A stretch of 64,000 nucleotides of DNA, taken from the NCBI GenBank assembly GCA_035316325.1, contig DATHJB010000043.1, positions 30,529-94,528 of the forward strand, read 5' to 3'. This document shows positions 7,817 to 16,294 of this stretch, piece by piece. Numbering within the stretch: position 1 is the first letter of the stretch; each line of letters opens with the position of its first letter. A program made the translations under genes and the position numbers. The notes beneath the pieces were generated by a model. That model was not told the origin of the DNA. It did not search any database and saw only the letters and a program-made list of their open reading frames with translations. Source of the stretch: Acidimicrobiales bacterium (GTDB lineage Bacteria; Actinomycetota; Acidimicrobiia; Acidimicrobiales; VFJN01).

Positions 7817-8590
7817 TCAGGAGTCCCGGGAACGCAGCAGCCACACGGCGCCGCCCACGGTCACGAGCGTGTAGGCGGCGACGACCGCCAGCGAGAGCCA
7901 GGCGCCGAGGCTCCCGACCGCCTCGGGTGTGGCGTCGCTGCTCTGGGTCATCTTCTGCAGGACCCCGTTGAGGGAGGCGCCGCCCACCCAGCGCTCGACG
8001 TCGCCCAGCAGCGGCGCGACGAGCCCGGGCACGAGCACCACGCCGACCACGGCGGCGATCGCGCCCGCGGAGTGGCGCACCATGCTGCCGACCCCGACGC
8101 CGAGCACGCCGATGGCGGTGATCGCCAGCACGACGCCGGCCAACGCTGGGAACGGGTCGCCGGTGGCGTAGCCGTCGCCGTCGAGCAGCACCCGGCCGAT
8201 CCCGAACGCGGCCACCGCGGAGGGTGCCGTGACCGCGGCCACGACGCCGGCGACCACCGTGGCCTTGGCCGCCAGCACGACGAGGGGGCGGGGGCAGGCG
8301 GTGAGGGTGGTGCGGATCATGCCGGTGCGGAACTCGCCGGTCACCACCAGGGCACCCAGCGCGGCGGCGGTCAGCTGGGCGAGGACCGCGCCGCCCAGCA
8401 GGCTCGCCCCGAGGATGGTGTCGTCGGGCTGCAGGCTCCCGGTGGCGGCCACCACCGCCGCCAGCAACGGCAGCGCGGCGCCCAGCGCCACGGTGACCCC
8501 CACGGTCGACCGCACCGTGCGGAACTTGGTCCACTCCGACCGCACGGCCTCCCCGAACCCGGCCCGGGCGTCGCCCAGGTCGCCGCTCAT
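7817..8590 (-). CDS. ABC-2 type transporter permease
   Basis: 257 residues beginning SGDLGDARAGFGEAVRSEWTK, the usual cytosolic lead of ABC-2 permeases, followed by about six membrane helices. Its ATG overlaps the stop of the ATPase gene (ATGA), and the kinase gene starts 15 bases beyond its stop. It would form the membrane half of an exporter. The substrate is unknown; drug or peptide export is likely from the two-component partner. Confidence 0.85.
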   Translation of the reverse strand: MSGDLGDARAGFGEAVRSEWTKFRTVRSTVGVTVALGAALPLLAAVVAATGSLQPDDTILGASLLGGAVLAQLTAAALGALVVTGEFRTGMIRTTLTACPRPLVVLAAKATVVAGVVAAVTAPSAVAAFGIGRVLLDGDGYATGDPFPALAGVVLAITAIGVLGVGVGSMVRHSAGAIAAVVGVVLVPGLVAPLLGDVERWVGGASLNGVLQKMTQSSDATPEAVGSLGAWLSLAVVAAYTLVTVGGAVWLLRSRDS

Positions 8591-9528
8591 CGGGCGACCG
8601 CCTCGGTCGGCGCGGCGTCGGTCGGTGGGAGGGCCCGGTACTCGACGCTGGTGGTGGTCAGGCGGGTGTAGACCTCCTCCAGGGTGGAGCGGAGGGGGTG
8701 CAGTGCGTGGAGGGGGACGGCGTGGTGGTGGGCGAGGTCGCCGATCGTGGCGGCGGACATCCCGGTGACGCGCCAGCCGCCGCCGGGGTCGGGTGCCACC
8801 ACCGCGCCGGCGGCCTCCAGCCCCGCCAGCAGGTCGGCGCCCCGGGGCGAGCGGACCACCGTGACCGGCCGGGTGTGGGTGTCGATGAACTCCGTCACGG
8901 TGGTGTCGGCGATCAGGCGGCCCCGGCCGATGACCACCAGGTGGTCGGCGGTCAGCTCCATCTCGCTCATCAGGTGGCTCGACAGGAAGACCGTGCGACC
9001 CTCGGCGGCCAGGCGCCGCAACAGGTCGCGGATCCAGCGGATGCCCTCGGTGTCGAGGCCGTTCACCGGCTCGTCGAACAGCAGCACCGACGGGTCGCCG
9101 AGCAGCGCGGCGCCGATCCCGAGCCGCTGGCGCATCCCCAACGAGAACGCCCCGGCCCGCCGCTGGGCCACGTCGGACAGGCCGACGAGGTCGAGGACCT
9201 CGCCGACCCGCCGCTCCGGGAGGCGGTTCGAGTGCGCCAGGGCCAGCAGATGGTCAGCAGCGCGGCGCCCGCCGTGCAGCGCCGTCGCGTCCAGGAGCGC
9301 GCCCACCTCGCGCAACGGTGCCCGCAGCGACCGGTAGGGGCGGCCGTTCACCGTCGCCGTCCCGGACGACGGGCGGTCGAGCCCGAGGATCACCCGCATG
9401 GTGGTCGACTTGCCGGAACCGTTGGGCCCCAGGAAGCCGGTCACCCGACCCGGTCGCACGGTGAAGGAGAGGTCGTCGACCGCCGGCGTCCTCCCGTAGC
9501 GCTTCGTCAGGCCCTGCACGTCGATCAT
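8587..9528 (-). CDS. ABC transporter ATP-binding protein
   Basis: 313 residues, first gene of the four-gene operon. Walker A is GPNGSGKST (about 34-42), the signature is FSLGMRQRLG and Walker B is VLLFDEP. The H loop is in LSSHLMSEME. The 80-residue C-terminal extension is typical of drug and lantibiotic exporters of the DrrA/BcrA group. It pairs with the permease downstream. The promoter region (9529-9604) shows no certain signal. Confidence 0.92.
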   Translation of the reverse strand: MIDVQGLTKRYGRTPAVDDLSFTVRPGRVTGFLGPNGSGKSTTMRVILGLDRPSSGTATVNGRPYRSLRAPLREVGALLDATALHGGRRAADHLLALAHSNRLPERRVGEVLDLVGLSDVAQRRAGAFSLGMRQRLGIGAALLGDPSVLLFDEPVNGLDTEGIRWIRDLLRRLAAEGRTVFLSSHLMSEMELTADHLVVIGRGRLIADTTVTEFIDTHTRPVTVVRSPRGADLLAGLEAAGAVVAPDPGGGWRVTGMSAATIGDLAHHHAVPLHALHPLRSTLEEVYTRLTTTSVEYRALPPTDAAPTEAVAR

Positions 9529-9604
9529 GGAACCGACGGTACGGACACCCGGCCGCCGGCCGCATCGCCCAACGGGACCGTCGGGCTACCACCGCTGCAG
9601 TACG

Positions 9605-9652
9605 CGTCAACTTCGAATTGACGTCGAGCTGTTCGTCAATCCATGATTGACG
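9605..9652 (+). promoter_or_regulatory. Twin 19-bp operators over a leaderless promoter
   Basis: Two inverted repeats of equal length, CGTCAA-N7-TTGACG (9605-9623) and CGTCAAT-N5-ATTGACG (9634-9652), are centred 29 bases apart. The first supplies a TTGACG -35 (9618-9623). CATGAT (9642-9647) inside the second can serve as -10 at 18-base spacing, putting the start of transcription at the ATG (9654). A repressor bound to both would block the promoter. The obvious candidate is the HTH of the gene's own product. Confidence 0.65.
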
Positions 9653-9653
9653 C

Positions 9654-10403
9654 ATGGACGTCAGGAACCTCATCGCCGAGGTCGAGCGGGGCGCCACCAG
9701 CGACGAGCCGCTCGACCGATTGACCGCCGCCGTCACCCGCCACCGCGAGCTGACCGATCAGGCCGACCAGCTGCTCGACCACTTCGTCATCGCCGCCCGC
9801 GAGACCGGTTGCTCGTGGGCGCAGGTGGGCGAGGTGCTGGGCGTCACCAAGCAGGCCGCCCAGCAGCGGCACGGTCGCTGGCGGCTGCCCCGCGAGCTGC
9901 TGCGGGGCGTGCTCGGCAAGCGGCCGGGCCTGTTCCAGCGCTTCACCCCGCGGTCGCGCGCCGCCGTGGTCGACGGCGTGGAGGCGGCCCGCCAGCTGGG
10001 GCACGTCTCCATCGGTACCGAGCACGTGCTGGTGGGGATCCTCGGTCAGCCCGACAGCGTCGGCGCCAAGGTGCTGGCCCGGTGGGGGCTCACCCGCGAC
10101 GGTGTGTTCGCCGACGTGGCCGAGCGGCTCGGGCGCAACGAGCCCGCGACCAGCCGTCGGCACATCCCGTTCAGCCCCCACGCCAAGAAGGCCCTCGAGC
10201 TGGCCCTGCGGGAGAGCATCAGCCTCGGCCACAACCACATCGGGACCGAGCACGTGCTGCTGGGCCTGATCCGCGTCGACGACGGGGCGGCCGCCATCCT
10301 CCGCGACCACGGCGTCAAGCTCGGCGACGCCCGCACCGCTGTCGTCGAGGAGCTGGCCGCAGCCGAGGCCGACGACTCCGACCCGGTCCACTCAGGCGAG
10401 TGA
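9654..10403 (+). CDS. Clp N-domain protein with N-terminal helix-turn-helix
   Basis: 249 residues. The N-terminal part (about 35-70) carries a helix-turn-helix, SWAQVGEVLGVTKQAAQQR. The rest is a double Clp N repeat: ARQLGHVSIGTEHVLVGIL (about 115-135) and ALRESISLGHNHIGTEHVLL (about 180-200), the substrate- and adaptor-binding module of ClpC. There is no ATPase domain, so it is not an unfoldase. It may be a regulator controlled by ClpC-type chaperones or by arginine-phosphate-like marks, which is inference. Twin operators directly at its start suggest autoregulation. It ends 3 bases from the convergent kinase gene. Confidence 0.85.
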   Translation: MDVRNLIAEVERGATSDEPLDRLTAAVTRHRELTDQADQLLDHFVIAARETGCSWAQVGEVLGVTKQAAQQRHGRWRLPRELLRGVLGKRPGLFQRFTPRSRAAVVDGVEAARQLGHVSIGTEHVLVGILGQPDSVGAKVLARWGLTRDGVFADVAERLGRNEPATSRRHIPFSPHAKKALELALRESISLGHNHIGTEHVLLGLIRVDDGAAAILRDHGVKLGDARTAVVEELAAAEADDSDPVHSGE

Positions 10404-10406
10404 CGC

Positions 10407-12377
10407 TCAGCGGCTGTAGCCGGCCACCGGGAGGGCGGGGGCGCCCTCCACCAGGAGGGTGAGCGGGAGGTGGACGACCGCCGTGATGCCGCCGCCCTGG
10501 GAGGCGTAGAGGGTGACGCCGATGCCGTGGCGGGCGGCGAGGTGGCCGGCGACGTAGTGGCCGAGGTACTTCGACGGGGCGATCGTGAACGACTCGGCGC
10601 CGGCGAGGCGGCGGTTGGCCCGGTCGATCTCCTCGGTCCGCATGCCCAGGCCGGCGTCGATCACGGCGAGGGTGTAGCCGCCGCCCTCGACGTCGGAGCG
10701 GCGCCCGCCGCGCACCTCGACGGCCTGGTCGGGCGGTGAGTAGATCAGGGCGTTGTCGATCAGCTCGGCCAGCAGGTGGGCCAGGTCGGCGGCCGCGACG
10801 CCCAGGATCATGGCGGGTTCGACGCCGCGGTCGACCACCCGCTGGTAGTCCTCGACCTCGCCCAGCGCGGCGCGGATGACGTCGTTGACCCGCACCGGCC
10901 CCGACCACGTCCGGGGCGGATCCACGCCCGCCAGTAGCAGCAGCGACTCGGCGTTGCGGCGCATGCGGGTGGCGAGGTGGTCCAGGCGGAAGAGGTTCGA
11001 CAGGATCTCGGGGTCGGTCTCGTTGGCCTCGAGCTCGGTGATGAAGTTGAGCTGCCGGGACAGCAGGTGCTGGTTGCGCCGGCCCAGGTTGACGAACGAG
11101 TCGGAGATGTTGCGGCGCAGCACGGCCTGCTCCACGGCCAGGCTGAGCGCCGAGTCCTGCACGGTGTTGAGCGCGCTGGCCACGTCCGCGACCTCGTCCT
11201 TGGTCTCCACCTGGACGGACTCCACCGCCGGCACGCTCACGTCGTCGCCCAGCGGTGTGTCCAGGATCCCGACGACCGCCTCGGGGAGCCGGTGGTTGGC
11301 CATGTCGGTGGCCTGCCGGGTGAGCGCCCGCAGCGGTCCCGTGATCGACCGGGACACCACGTAGGTGGCGATCGCGGCCGCGACCACCGCGACGGCGGCC
11401 AGGATGCGGAAGAGGTTGACGCGCCGTTCGGCGGTCGACTTGATGTCGTCGGCCTCGGTGAGGAGCTGCGCGGAGAACTCGTCGCGCAGGCCGTTGTAGG
11501 AGTCCTCGACGGGGATGTTGGCCACGTCGAGCACGTGGGTGATGTCGACGTTCCCGGCGACCGCGGCGTCGACCACCTCCTGGACCTCCACGCCGAAGCT
11601 CTCCGGCACCCCGTTGGCGGCGATGCGGCGGTAGGGATCCGTGGCCTCCGCGATGGCCGTCTCGTTGCGGCGGGCCTCGGCGGCGTACCCGGAGATCAGG
11701 CGGATGTCGTGACGGTCGACGCCCCGGTTCAGCTCGCCCTGGATGGTCCCCCGGATCACGAGGGCGATCGTCTCGACCTGCCGCGAGGCGAGGTCGATCA
11801 GCTCGACGCCCTTGCGGAGGGTCGGGTCGTCGATGGCGAGGGCCAGGCGGCTGTTGCCGTCGTGGAACGGCGTGATGAGCGCGGCGTAGCGCTCGAACAC
11901 CTGGTCCGCGAACAGGTTGTTGCCGTCGAGGGTGCGGGGCTCGTCGTTGGCGTCGATCTCCTGGCGGAGGGCGACGAGCTTCCCGAGCTGCTCGAGCGCG
12001 GGTCCGTAGGCGTCGGCCACGGCGCCGCCCTTGCTGGCCACCTCCCGCTGGAACTCGGCGATGGCCCCGTCGGTGTTCGCCCGGGTCTCCTCGTAGCCGG
12101 TGACCGGCATGGTGACCGTGGCCTGCTGCCCGATCAGCTCGACGACGGCCCAGGTGCGCTCGTCCTGGAGCCCGGTCATGAGCCCGGCCGGACCGACCGC
12201 GGCCGTGGCCATGTCGGTCTCCTCCCGGATCTCGGCGGCCCGCCCGGAGGTGCTCACGACCTCCACGAGGATGACGCCGAGCAGGCACAGGAGCGGTGCC
12301 GCGAGGGCACCGAGGAGTTTGAAACGGATAGGTATGCGGCGCACGGTGACCCCCAGCCTCAAAATGCCCCACTGCAT
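10407..12377 (-). CDS. Nitrate/nitrite-sensor-like histidine kinase
   Basis: 656 residues. A membrane helix (about 20-42) and a second (about 325-345) bracket an extracytoplasmic NIT-type helical domain. A HAMP-like segment follows (SRSITGPLRALTRQ). The kinase core has FVNLGRRNQHLLSRQ and LDHLATRMRRNAESLLLLAG, the form typical of actinobacterial kinases in which the canonical phospho-His is not obvious, then an N box ELIDNALIYSPP and G box VIDAGLGM. Relatives are usually followed by Roadblock/MglB, DUF742 and a small GTPase; none is here. ATG 12377 or GTG 12344 could be the start; the latter has a better G-rich ribosome site. Confidence 0.82.
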   Translation of the reverse strand: MQWGILRLGVTVRRIPIRFKLLGALAAPLLCLLGVILVEVVSTSGRAAEIREETDMATAAVGPAGLMTGLQDERTWAVVELIGQQATVTMPVTGYEETRANTDGAIAEFQREVASKGGAVADAYGPALEQLGKLVALRQEIDANDEPRTLDGNNLFADQVFERYAALITPFHDGNSRLALAIDDPTLRKGVELIDLASRQVETIALVIRGTIQGELNRGVDRHDIRLISGYAAEARRNETAIAEATDPYRRIAANGVPESFGVEVQEVVDAAVAGNVDITHVLDVANIPVEDSYNGLRDEFSAQLLTEADDIKSTAERRVNLFRILAAVAVVAAAIATYVVSRSITGPLRALTRQATDMANHRLPEAVVGILDTPLGDDVSVPAVESVQVETKDEVADVASALNTVQDSALSLAVEQAVLRRNISDSFVNLGRRNQHLLSRQLNFITELEANETDPEILSNLFRLDHLATRMRRNAESLLLLAGVDPPRTWSGPVRVNDVIRAALGEVEDYQRVVDRGVEPAMILGVAAADLAHLLAELIDNALIYSPPDQAVEVRGGRRSDVEGGGYTLAVIDAGLGMRTEEIDRANRRLAGAESFTIAPSKYLGHYVAGHLAARHGIGVTLYASQGGGITAVVHLPLTLLVEGAPALPVAGYSR

Positions 12378-12480
12378 TCAAAAGGCGCGCTGATCTGGGA
12401 CTTTAGCGGCCTTCGATGGGTCGTTCGCGATGACGAACCGAGGGTGAGGAGACGGCTACGGGGAGCGTCCGGGGACCCGC

Positions 12481-13614
12481 GTGGGCGCCACGGTTTGGAA
12501 GACTGCGGCGGTGATCGAGGGGAGGGGCCGGGTCGCGATCGGCAGCGTCGTGGTCGTCGTGCTGGTGTCGGTAGCGGCGTGTTCGGTGCTCGACGACGGT
12601 GGGTCGGGCGCGGCGCGGTCGGTGGCGGCGCTGCGGGTGCCCGCGACCACGGTGACGACGTCCACCGCGACCACCCTCGCCGCCACCACGACGACGCTGC
12701 CGCCGACCACCGCGACACCCTTGACCACGGCAGCGCCGCCGCCGGCCGACTGCCGCGACGTCCCCGCCGACAGCCACTGGCACGCCCGGGTCGACGGACT
12801 GCCGGTGCACCCTCGCAGCGGCGACTACGTGGCCAGCATCGGTGCCGGCAGCGGCGTGAAGGCCGACTTCGGGGCGGGCCTCTGGGAGGGCGGGCCGATC
12901 GGCATCCCCGTCACCGAGGCGGCAGCGGGGCAGGCCGAGGTGCCGGTGTCGTTCGAGTACGCCGACGAGAGCGACCCGGGCCCCTACGCCATCCCGCCCG
13001 ACGCCCCGGTGGAGGGCGGCCCCGACGCCGACGGCGACCGGCACGTGCTGGTGGTCGACCCGGGCCGGTGTCGCCTCTACGAGCTGTACGCCGCCCACCC
13101 GAACGCCGACGGCTCGTGGCGGGCGGGGTCGGGCGCCGTCTACGACCTGCGCTCGCACGACCTGCGGCCCGCGGGCTGGACGTCGGCCGACGCCGCCGGG
13201 CTGCCGATCGCCCCCGGCCTGGTCCGCTACGACGAGGTGGCGGCGGGCCGGATCGACCACGCCATCCGGGTGACCGTGCCCTCCAGCCAGGACGCCTACG
13301 TCTGGCCGGCCCGCCACGCCGCGTCCGACAGCACCGACCCGGCGCTCCCGCCGATGGGCCTGCGGTTGCGCCTGCGGGCCGACGTCGACCTGTCGGGGCT
13401 GGCTCCGCAAGCCCGGGTGGTCGCCGAGGCGATGCGGGACCACGGCGTGATCGTCGCCGACAACGGGTCGGCCTGGTACCTCGGTGGCGTGCCCGACGAC
13501 CGCTGGGACAACGACGCCCTCCAGACCCTCGGCTCGCTCACCGGCGCCGACTTCGAGGCCGTCGACTCGGCACCCCTGATGGTCGACCCCGATTCCGGCC
13601 GGGCGGGCCCTTGA
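12481..13614 (+). CDS. Secreted lipoprotein of a conserved uncharacterised family
   Basis: 377 residues from GTG 12481 (GTG 12511 would also work). A hydrophobic signal (about 18-33) ends in lipobox VAAC with Cys34. A Thr-rich linker (about 53-85) precedes the domain. That domain has HVLVVDPGRCRLYELYAA, GAVYDLRSHDLRPAGWTSAD, YVWPARHAAS, MGLRLRLRAD and ADNGSAWYLGG. I recognise this set from a widespread exported protein family of unknown activity, with conserved Trp/Asp/Asn that could bind carbohydrate. It stands alone, divergent from the kinase gene; the 103 bases between them show no definite promoter. Confidence 0.75.
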   Translation: MGATVWKTAAVIEGRGRVAIGSVVVVVLVSVAACSVLDDGGSGAARSVAALRVPATTVTTSTATTLAATTTTLPPTTATPLTTAAPPPADCRDVPADSHWHARVDGLPVHPRSGDYVASIGAGSGVKADFGAGLWEGGPIGIPVTEAAAGQAEVPVSFEYADESDPGPYAIPPDAPVEGGPDADGDRHVLVVDPGRCRLYELYAAHPNADGSWRAGSGAVYDLRSHDLRPAGWTSADAAGLPIAPGLVRYDEVAAGRIDHAIRVTVPSSQDAYVWPARHAASDSTDPALPPMGLRLRLRADVDLSGLAPQARVVAEAMRDHGVIVADNGSAWYLGGVPDDRWDNDALQTLGSLTGADFEAVDSAPLMVDPDSGRAGP

Positions 13615-13637
13615 GGGGTGACGCGGGTTGGGATTAA

Positions 13638-13655
13638 TGTAAATCCTCGTTTACA
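13638..13655. promoter_or_regulatory. Probable TetR operator
   Basis: TGTAAA-N6-TTTACA is a perfect inverted repeat in an unusually AT-rich patch 26 bases before the dioxygenase ATG. The second gene of the pair encodes a TetR protein, whose family binds palindromes like this and usually controls its own operon. Confidence 0.6.
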
Positions 13656-13680
13656 CATTTGAGCGTTCACGGGGGTGGCG

Positions 13681-14637
13681 ATGGCGTCGACGACGATCGT
13701 GCCGGCGACACTGGTCGAGGCGTTCCGCCGTGACGGCTACGTGGTGGTGCCCGACCTGCTGTCCCACGACGAGCTCGACCGCTACGCCGTCGAGGTCACC
13801 CGGGCGGTGGCGGCGCGCAAGGCGGGCGACGGGCGGGCGCTGGAGGAGAAGTCCCGCTACGAGCAGTCGTTCGTGCAGTGCCAGAACCTGTGGGAGGACT
13901 GGCCGACGGTCCGGCCCCTCACGTTCCACCCCCGGCTCGCCCAGGTGGCGGCCGAGCTGCTGGGCGCCGAGGGGGTGCGGCTGTGGCACGACCAGGCCCT
14001 CTACAAGGAGCCGCACGGCCGGGAGACCGACGCCCACCAGGACCAGCCCTACTGGCCGATCGAGGAACCGCTCACGGCGACGGCGTGGATCCCGTTCGAG
14101 GGGTCGACCCTGCGGTCGGGGGCGATGGGGTACGTGCCGGGGTCGCACCGGATCGGGCTCCGGCGGTTCGTGGACATCTTCACCGGGGAGCCCGACGACC
14201 TGCTCGCGGAGCCGTCGCTGCAGGGGCGGGAGCCGGTGTTCGTCGAGGTGCCGAAGGGCTCGGTGGCCTTCCACCACGGCCTGACCGCCCACCTGGCCCG
14301 GCCCAACGCGACCGACCGGCCGCGGGCGGTGCACACGGTGATCTACCTGGCCGACGGCTGCCACCGCTCGTCGGGCCGGCAGCGGCACCCGGCGGTCGAC
14401 CGGCCCGGCATCCCGCCCGGCGGCCTCATCGCCAGCGGTGTCACCCCGATCGCCTGGCCCCGCCCTGCGGGTGACCTCCCACCCCGCCCGTCCGAGCCCT
14501 GGCCGTCGACGGCCCACGTCCGGTCGGGCGTCACCCCGACCACCGAGTCGCCCGAGTCGTCGGGCGAGACCGAGGCTCCGGGCGGGACCGAGGCGCCGGG
14601 CGGGACCGAGGCGCCGAGGCCGTCGGGGGCGGGTTGA
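13681..14637 (+). CDS. Phytanoyl-CoA dioxygenase (PhyH) family protein
   Basis: 318 residues from ATG 13681, which has a GGGGG ribosome site; GTG 13675 is an alternative. The Fe(II)/2-oxoglutarate motif is visible as HQDQPYW (His-X-Asp) and FHHGLTAHLARPNATDRPR (distal His and the Arg that holds 2-oxoglutarate). Family members hydroxylate acyl-CoAs, ectoine or small metabolites; the substrate is not evident. The C-terminal tail (about 270-318) is low complexity and contains TEAPGGTEAPGGTEAP, encoded by 15-base direct repeats. That tail is not part of the fold. A TetR gene follows after 4 bases. Confidence 0.82.
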   Translation: MASTTIVPATLVEAFRRDGYVVVPDLLSHDELDRYAVEVTRAVAARKAGDGRALEEKSRYEQSFVQCQNLWEDWPTVRPLTFHPRLAQVAAELLGAEGVRLWHDQALYKEPHGRETDAHQDQPYWPIEEPLTATAWIPFEGSTLRSGAMGYVPGSHRIGLRRFVDIFTGEPDDLLAEPSLQGREPVFVEVPKGSVAFHHGLTAHLARPNATDRPRAVHTVIYLADGCHRSSGRQRHPAVDRPGIPPGGLIASGVTPIAWPRPAGDLPPRPSEPWPSTAHVRSGVTPTTESPESSGETEAPGGTEAPGGTEAPRPSGAG

Positions 14638-14641
14638 CGGC

Positions 14642-15250
14642 GTGGCCGGGATCAAGGGCCAGGTGCAGCGGCGGGGGGTCGTCCGGCGGGAGGCGATCCT
14701 GCGGGCCGCGGCCGAGGTGTTCGCCCGCCAGGGCTACCGGGGCGGGTCGCTGGCGCTGATCGGCGAGCGGGTCGGGTTGACGCCGGCGGGAGTGCTGCGG
14801 CACTTCAAGTCGAAGGAGGCGCTGCTGCTCGCCGTCATCGCCGACCGCGATCAGCGGGCCTCGGCGATCGCCGCCGAGCTGGCCCCGCTGCCGGCGCTCG
14901 ACGCCATCCGGGGAATCGTCCGCTACGCCGAGCTGTCGGAGTCGGAGCCCGGGATCGCTGCGCTCTACACGGTCCTCCAGTCGGAGCACCTCGAGGCGGA
15001 GGGCGAGGTGCGGCGGTTCTTCCTCGACCGCAACCGCCTGATCCGCGACGCCGTCGCCCAGTCGCTCGCCCGGGGCCGACGGGAGGGCGTCGTCCGCCCC
15101 GACGTCGACCCCGCCCGGGTGGCGACCGAGCTGGTCGCCTTCATGGAGGGCGCCTCGCTCGTCTGGCTCCTCGACCGCACCCAGTCCCTGGTCGACATGT
15201 ACCGCCACTACCTCACCCGCCTGGCCACCGACCTCCACCCCGGGTCGTGA
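14642..15250 (+). CDS. TetR-family transcriptional regulator
   Basis: 202 residues from GTG 14642, 4 bases after the dioxygenase stop. The N-terminal HTH (about 14-60) has ILRAAAEVFARQGYRGGSL and LTPAGVLRHFKSKEALLLAV, typical of TetR. The C-terminal ligand domain ends RTQSLVDMYRHYL. It probably represses the dioxygenase-regulator pair through the palindrome at 13638-13655 and responds to that enzyme's substrate. The ligand is unknown. Confidence 0.88.
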   Translation: MAGIKGQVQRRGVVRREAILRAAAEVFARQGYRGGSLALIGERVGLTPAGVLRHFKSKEALLLAVIADRDQRASAIAAELAPLPALDAIRGIVRYAELSESEPGIAALYTVLQSEHLEAEGEVRRFFLDRNRLIRDAVAQSLARGRREGVVRPDVDPARVATELVAFMEGASLVWLLDRTQSLVDMYRHYLTRLATDLHPGS

Positions 15251-15261
15251 CCGGCGACCAC

Positions 15262-15299
15262 TTGACAGCCGCCCATCGGTCAGTCTCTACTAACGGTTC
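15262..15299 (+). promoter_or_regulatory. Promoter of ArsR-SRPBCC operon (leaderless)
   Basis: Consensus TTGACA (15262-15267) is followed by TCTACT (15286-15291) at 18-base spacing. Transcription would start around 15298-15300, exactly at the GTG, so the mRNA lacks a leader; no ribosome site precedes the GTG. The segment is AT-richer than its surroundings. Confidence 0.6.
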
Positions 15300-15623
15300 G
15301 TGGAGACTTACCAAGATGAGGACGGCCTAGGGGCCCTCGGTGACCGGACCAGACGGGCGATCGTCCTGCTCCTGGCCGAACGACCCCAAGCGGTCGGCGA
15401 GCTCGCCGCCGAGCTCCCCGTCAGCCGCCCCGCCGTGTCCCAGCACCTCAAGGTGCTCAAGGACGCCGGTCTCGTCGACGAGGAACCGATCGGCACCCGA
15501 CGGGTCTACCACCTCAACGCCGCAGGTCTCCTCGCGCTCCGCGACCAGCTCGACACCTTCTGGAACCGGGCACTCAACGCGTACCAGGACATCACCGAAC
15601 AACCAGCAGAGGAGACCCCATGA
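15300..15623 (+). CDS. ArsR-family winged-helix regulator
   Basis: 107 residues from GTG 15300. The recognition helix segment is SRPAVSQHLKVLKDAGLV and the wing GTRRVYHLN. It lacks the Cys motifs of metal-sensing ArsR proteins. It belongs to the group that pairs with SRPBCC/AHSA1 proteins; its ATGA overlap with the next gene confirms that pairing. It likely represses its own operon. The effector is unknown. Confidence 0.9.
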   Translation: METYQDEDGLGALGDRTRRAIVLLLAERPQAVGELAAELPVSRPAVSQHLKVLKDAGLVDEEPIGTRRVYHLNAAGLLALRDQLDTFWNRALNAYQDITEQPAEETP

Positions 15624-16102
15624 GCCTTGCCGACGACACCATCGTCCGCCACGAGATCGTCGTCGACGCGCCGATCGACCATGCGTTCTCGACCTTCGTC
15701 GAGCGCTTCGGGGACTTCAAGCCACCCGAGCACAACCTCCTCGGTTCCCCGATCGCCCGGACGACCTTCGACCCCCACGTCGGCGGAAACATCTACGACG
15801 TCGCCGAGGACGGCTCCGAGTGCCGTTGGGCCCGCATCCTCGCCTACGACCCCCCGCACCGGGTCGTGTTCAGCTGGGACATCAGCCCGTACTGGCAGCT
15901 CCAGACCGATCCCGACCAGGCCAGCGAGGTCGAGGTCCGCTTCTCCACCGAAACGCCCGAACGCACCCGCGTCGAGCTCGTGCACCGCCACCTCGAGCGA
16001 CACGGCCAAGGCTGGGAGGGCGTCCGCGACGGCGTCGACGGAGATGCCGGCTGGCCGCTCTACCTCTCGCGCTACGCCACCCTGCTCGACACAGCCACCT
16101 GA
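15620..16102 (+). CDS. SRPBCC (AHSA1-like) family protein
   Basis: 160 residues with a START-like fold: VVDAPIDHAFSTFVERFG at the N-terminus, GGNIYDVAEDGSECRWARI, and PHRVVFSWDI in the middle. The C-terminus ends in a long helix. These proteins bind a hydrophobic ligand in a deep cavity, and ArsR-linked members are suspected of ligand sequestration. The start overlaps the ArsR stop by four bases. No catalytic residues can be named. Confidence 0.85.
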   Translation: MSLADDTIVRHEIVVDAPIDHAFSTFVERFGDFKPPEHNLLGSPIARTTFDPHVGGNIYDVAEDGSECRWARILAYDPPHRVVFSWDISPYWQLQTDPDQASEVEVRFSTETPERTRVELVHRHLERHGQGWEGVRDGVDGDAGWPLYLSRYATLLDTAT

Positions 16103-16103
16103 G

Positions 16104-16133
16104 GGGCGCCAGCTCGTCCGGCTGGTGGCGCCC
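16104..16133 (+). terminator. Terminator after the SRPBCC gene
   Basis: GGGCGCCA (16104-16111) pairs with TGGCGCCC (16126-16133), with an inner AGC/GCT pair, starting two bases after the stop codon. A short CTTC follows rather than a T-run. Confidence 0.6.
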
Positions 16134-16218
16134 TTCATGGCCCGGGCCGTCCGCTTCGGCCCTCGGGGGTCTCGCTCGCCGGGCGCGACCTTGGATCCGT
16201 GGGTTCTCCGGGTAGGGA

Positions 16219-16245
16219 TGTCCATCTGGGCCGAGGCCCTTCGTA
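16219..16245 (+). promoter_or_regulatory. Candidate ECF42 promoter
   Basis: TGTCCA (16219-16224), 17 bases, then CGTA (16242-16245). From memory, ECF42 sigma factors prefer a TGTCGA -35 and a short CGA/TC-type -10, and control DGPF genes. This is a near match in the right place, 50 bases before the DGPF gene. The rest of 16134-16294 shows nothing else. Confidence 0.35.
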
Positions 16246-16294
16246 GTGAGGGAGAGCGGCGGGACACGCCCACCGCCCGACGAGGAGATCAGCG

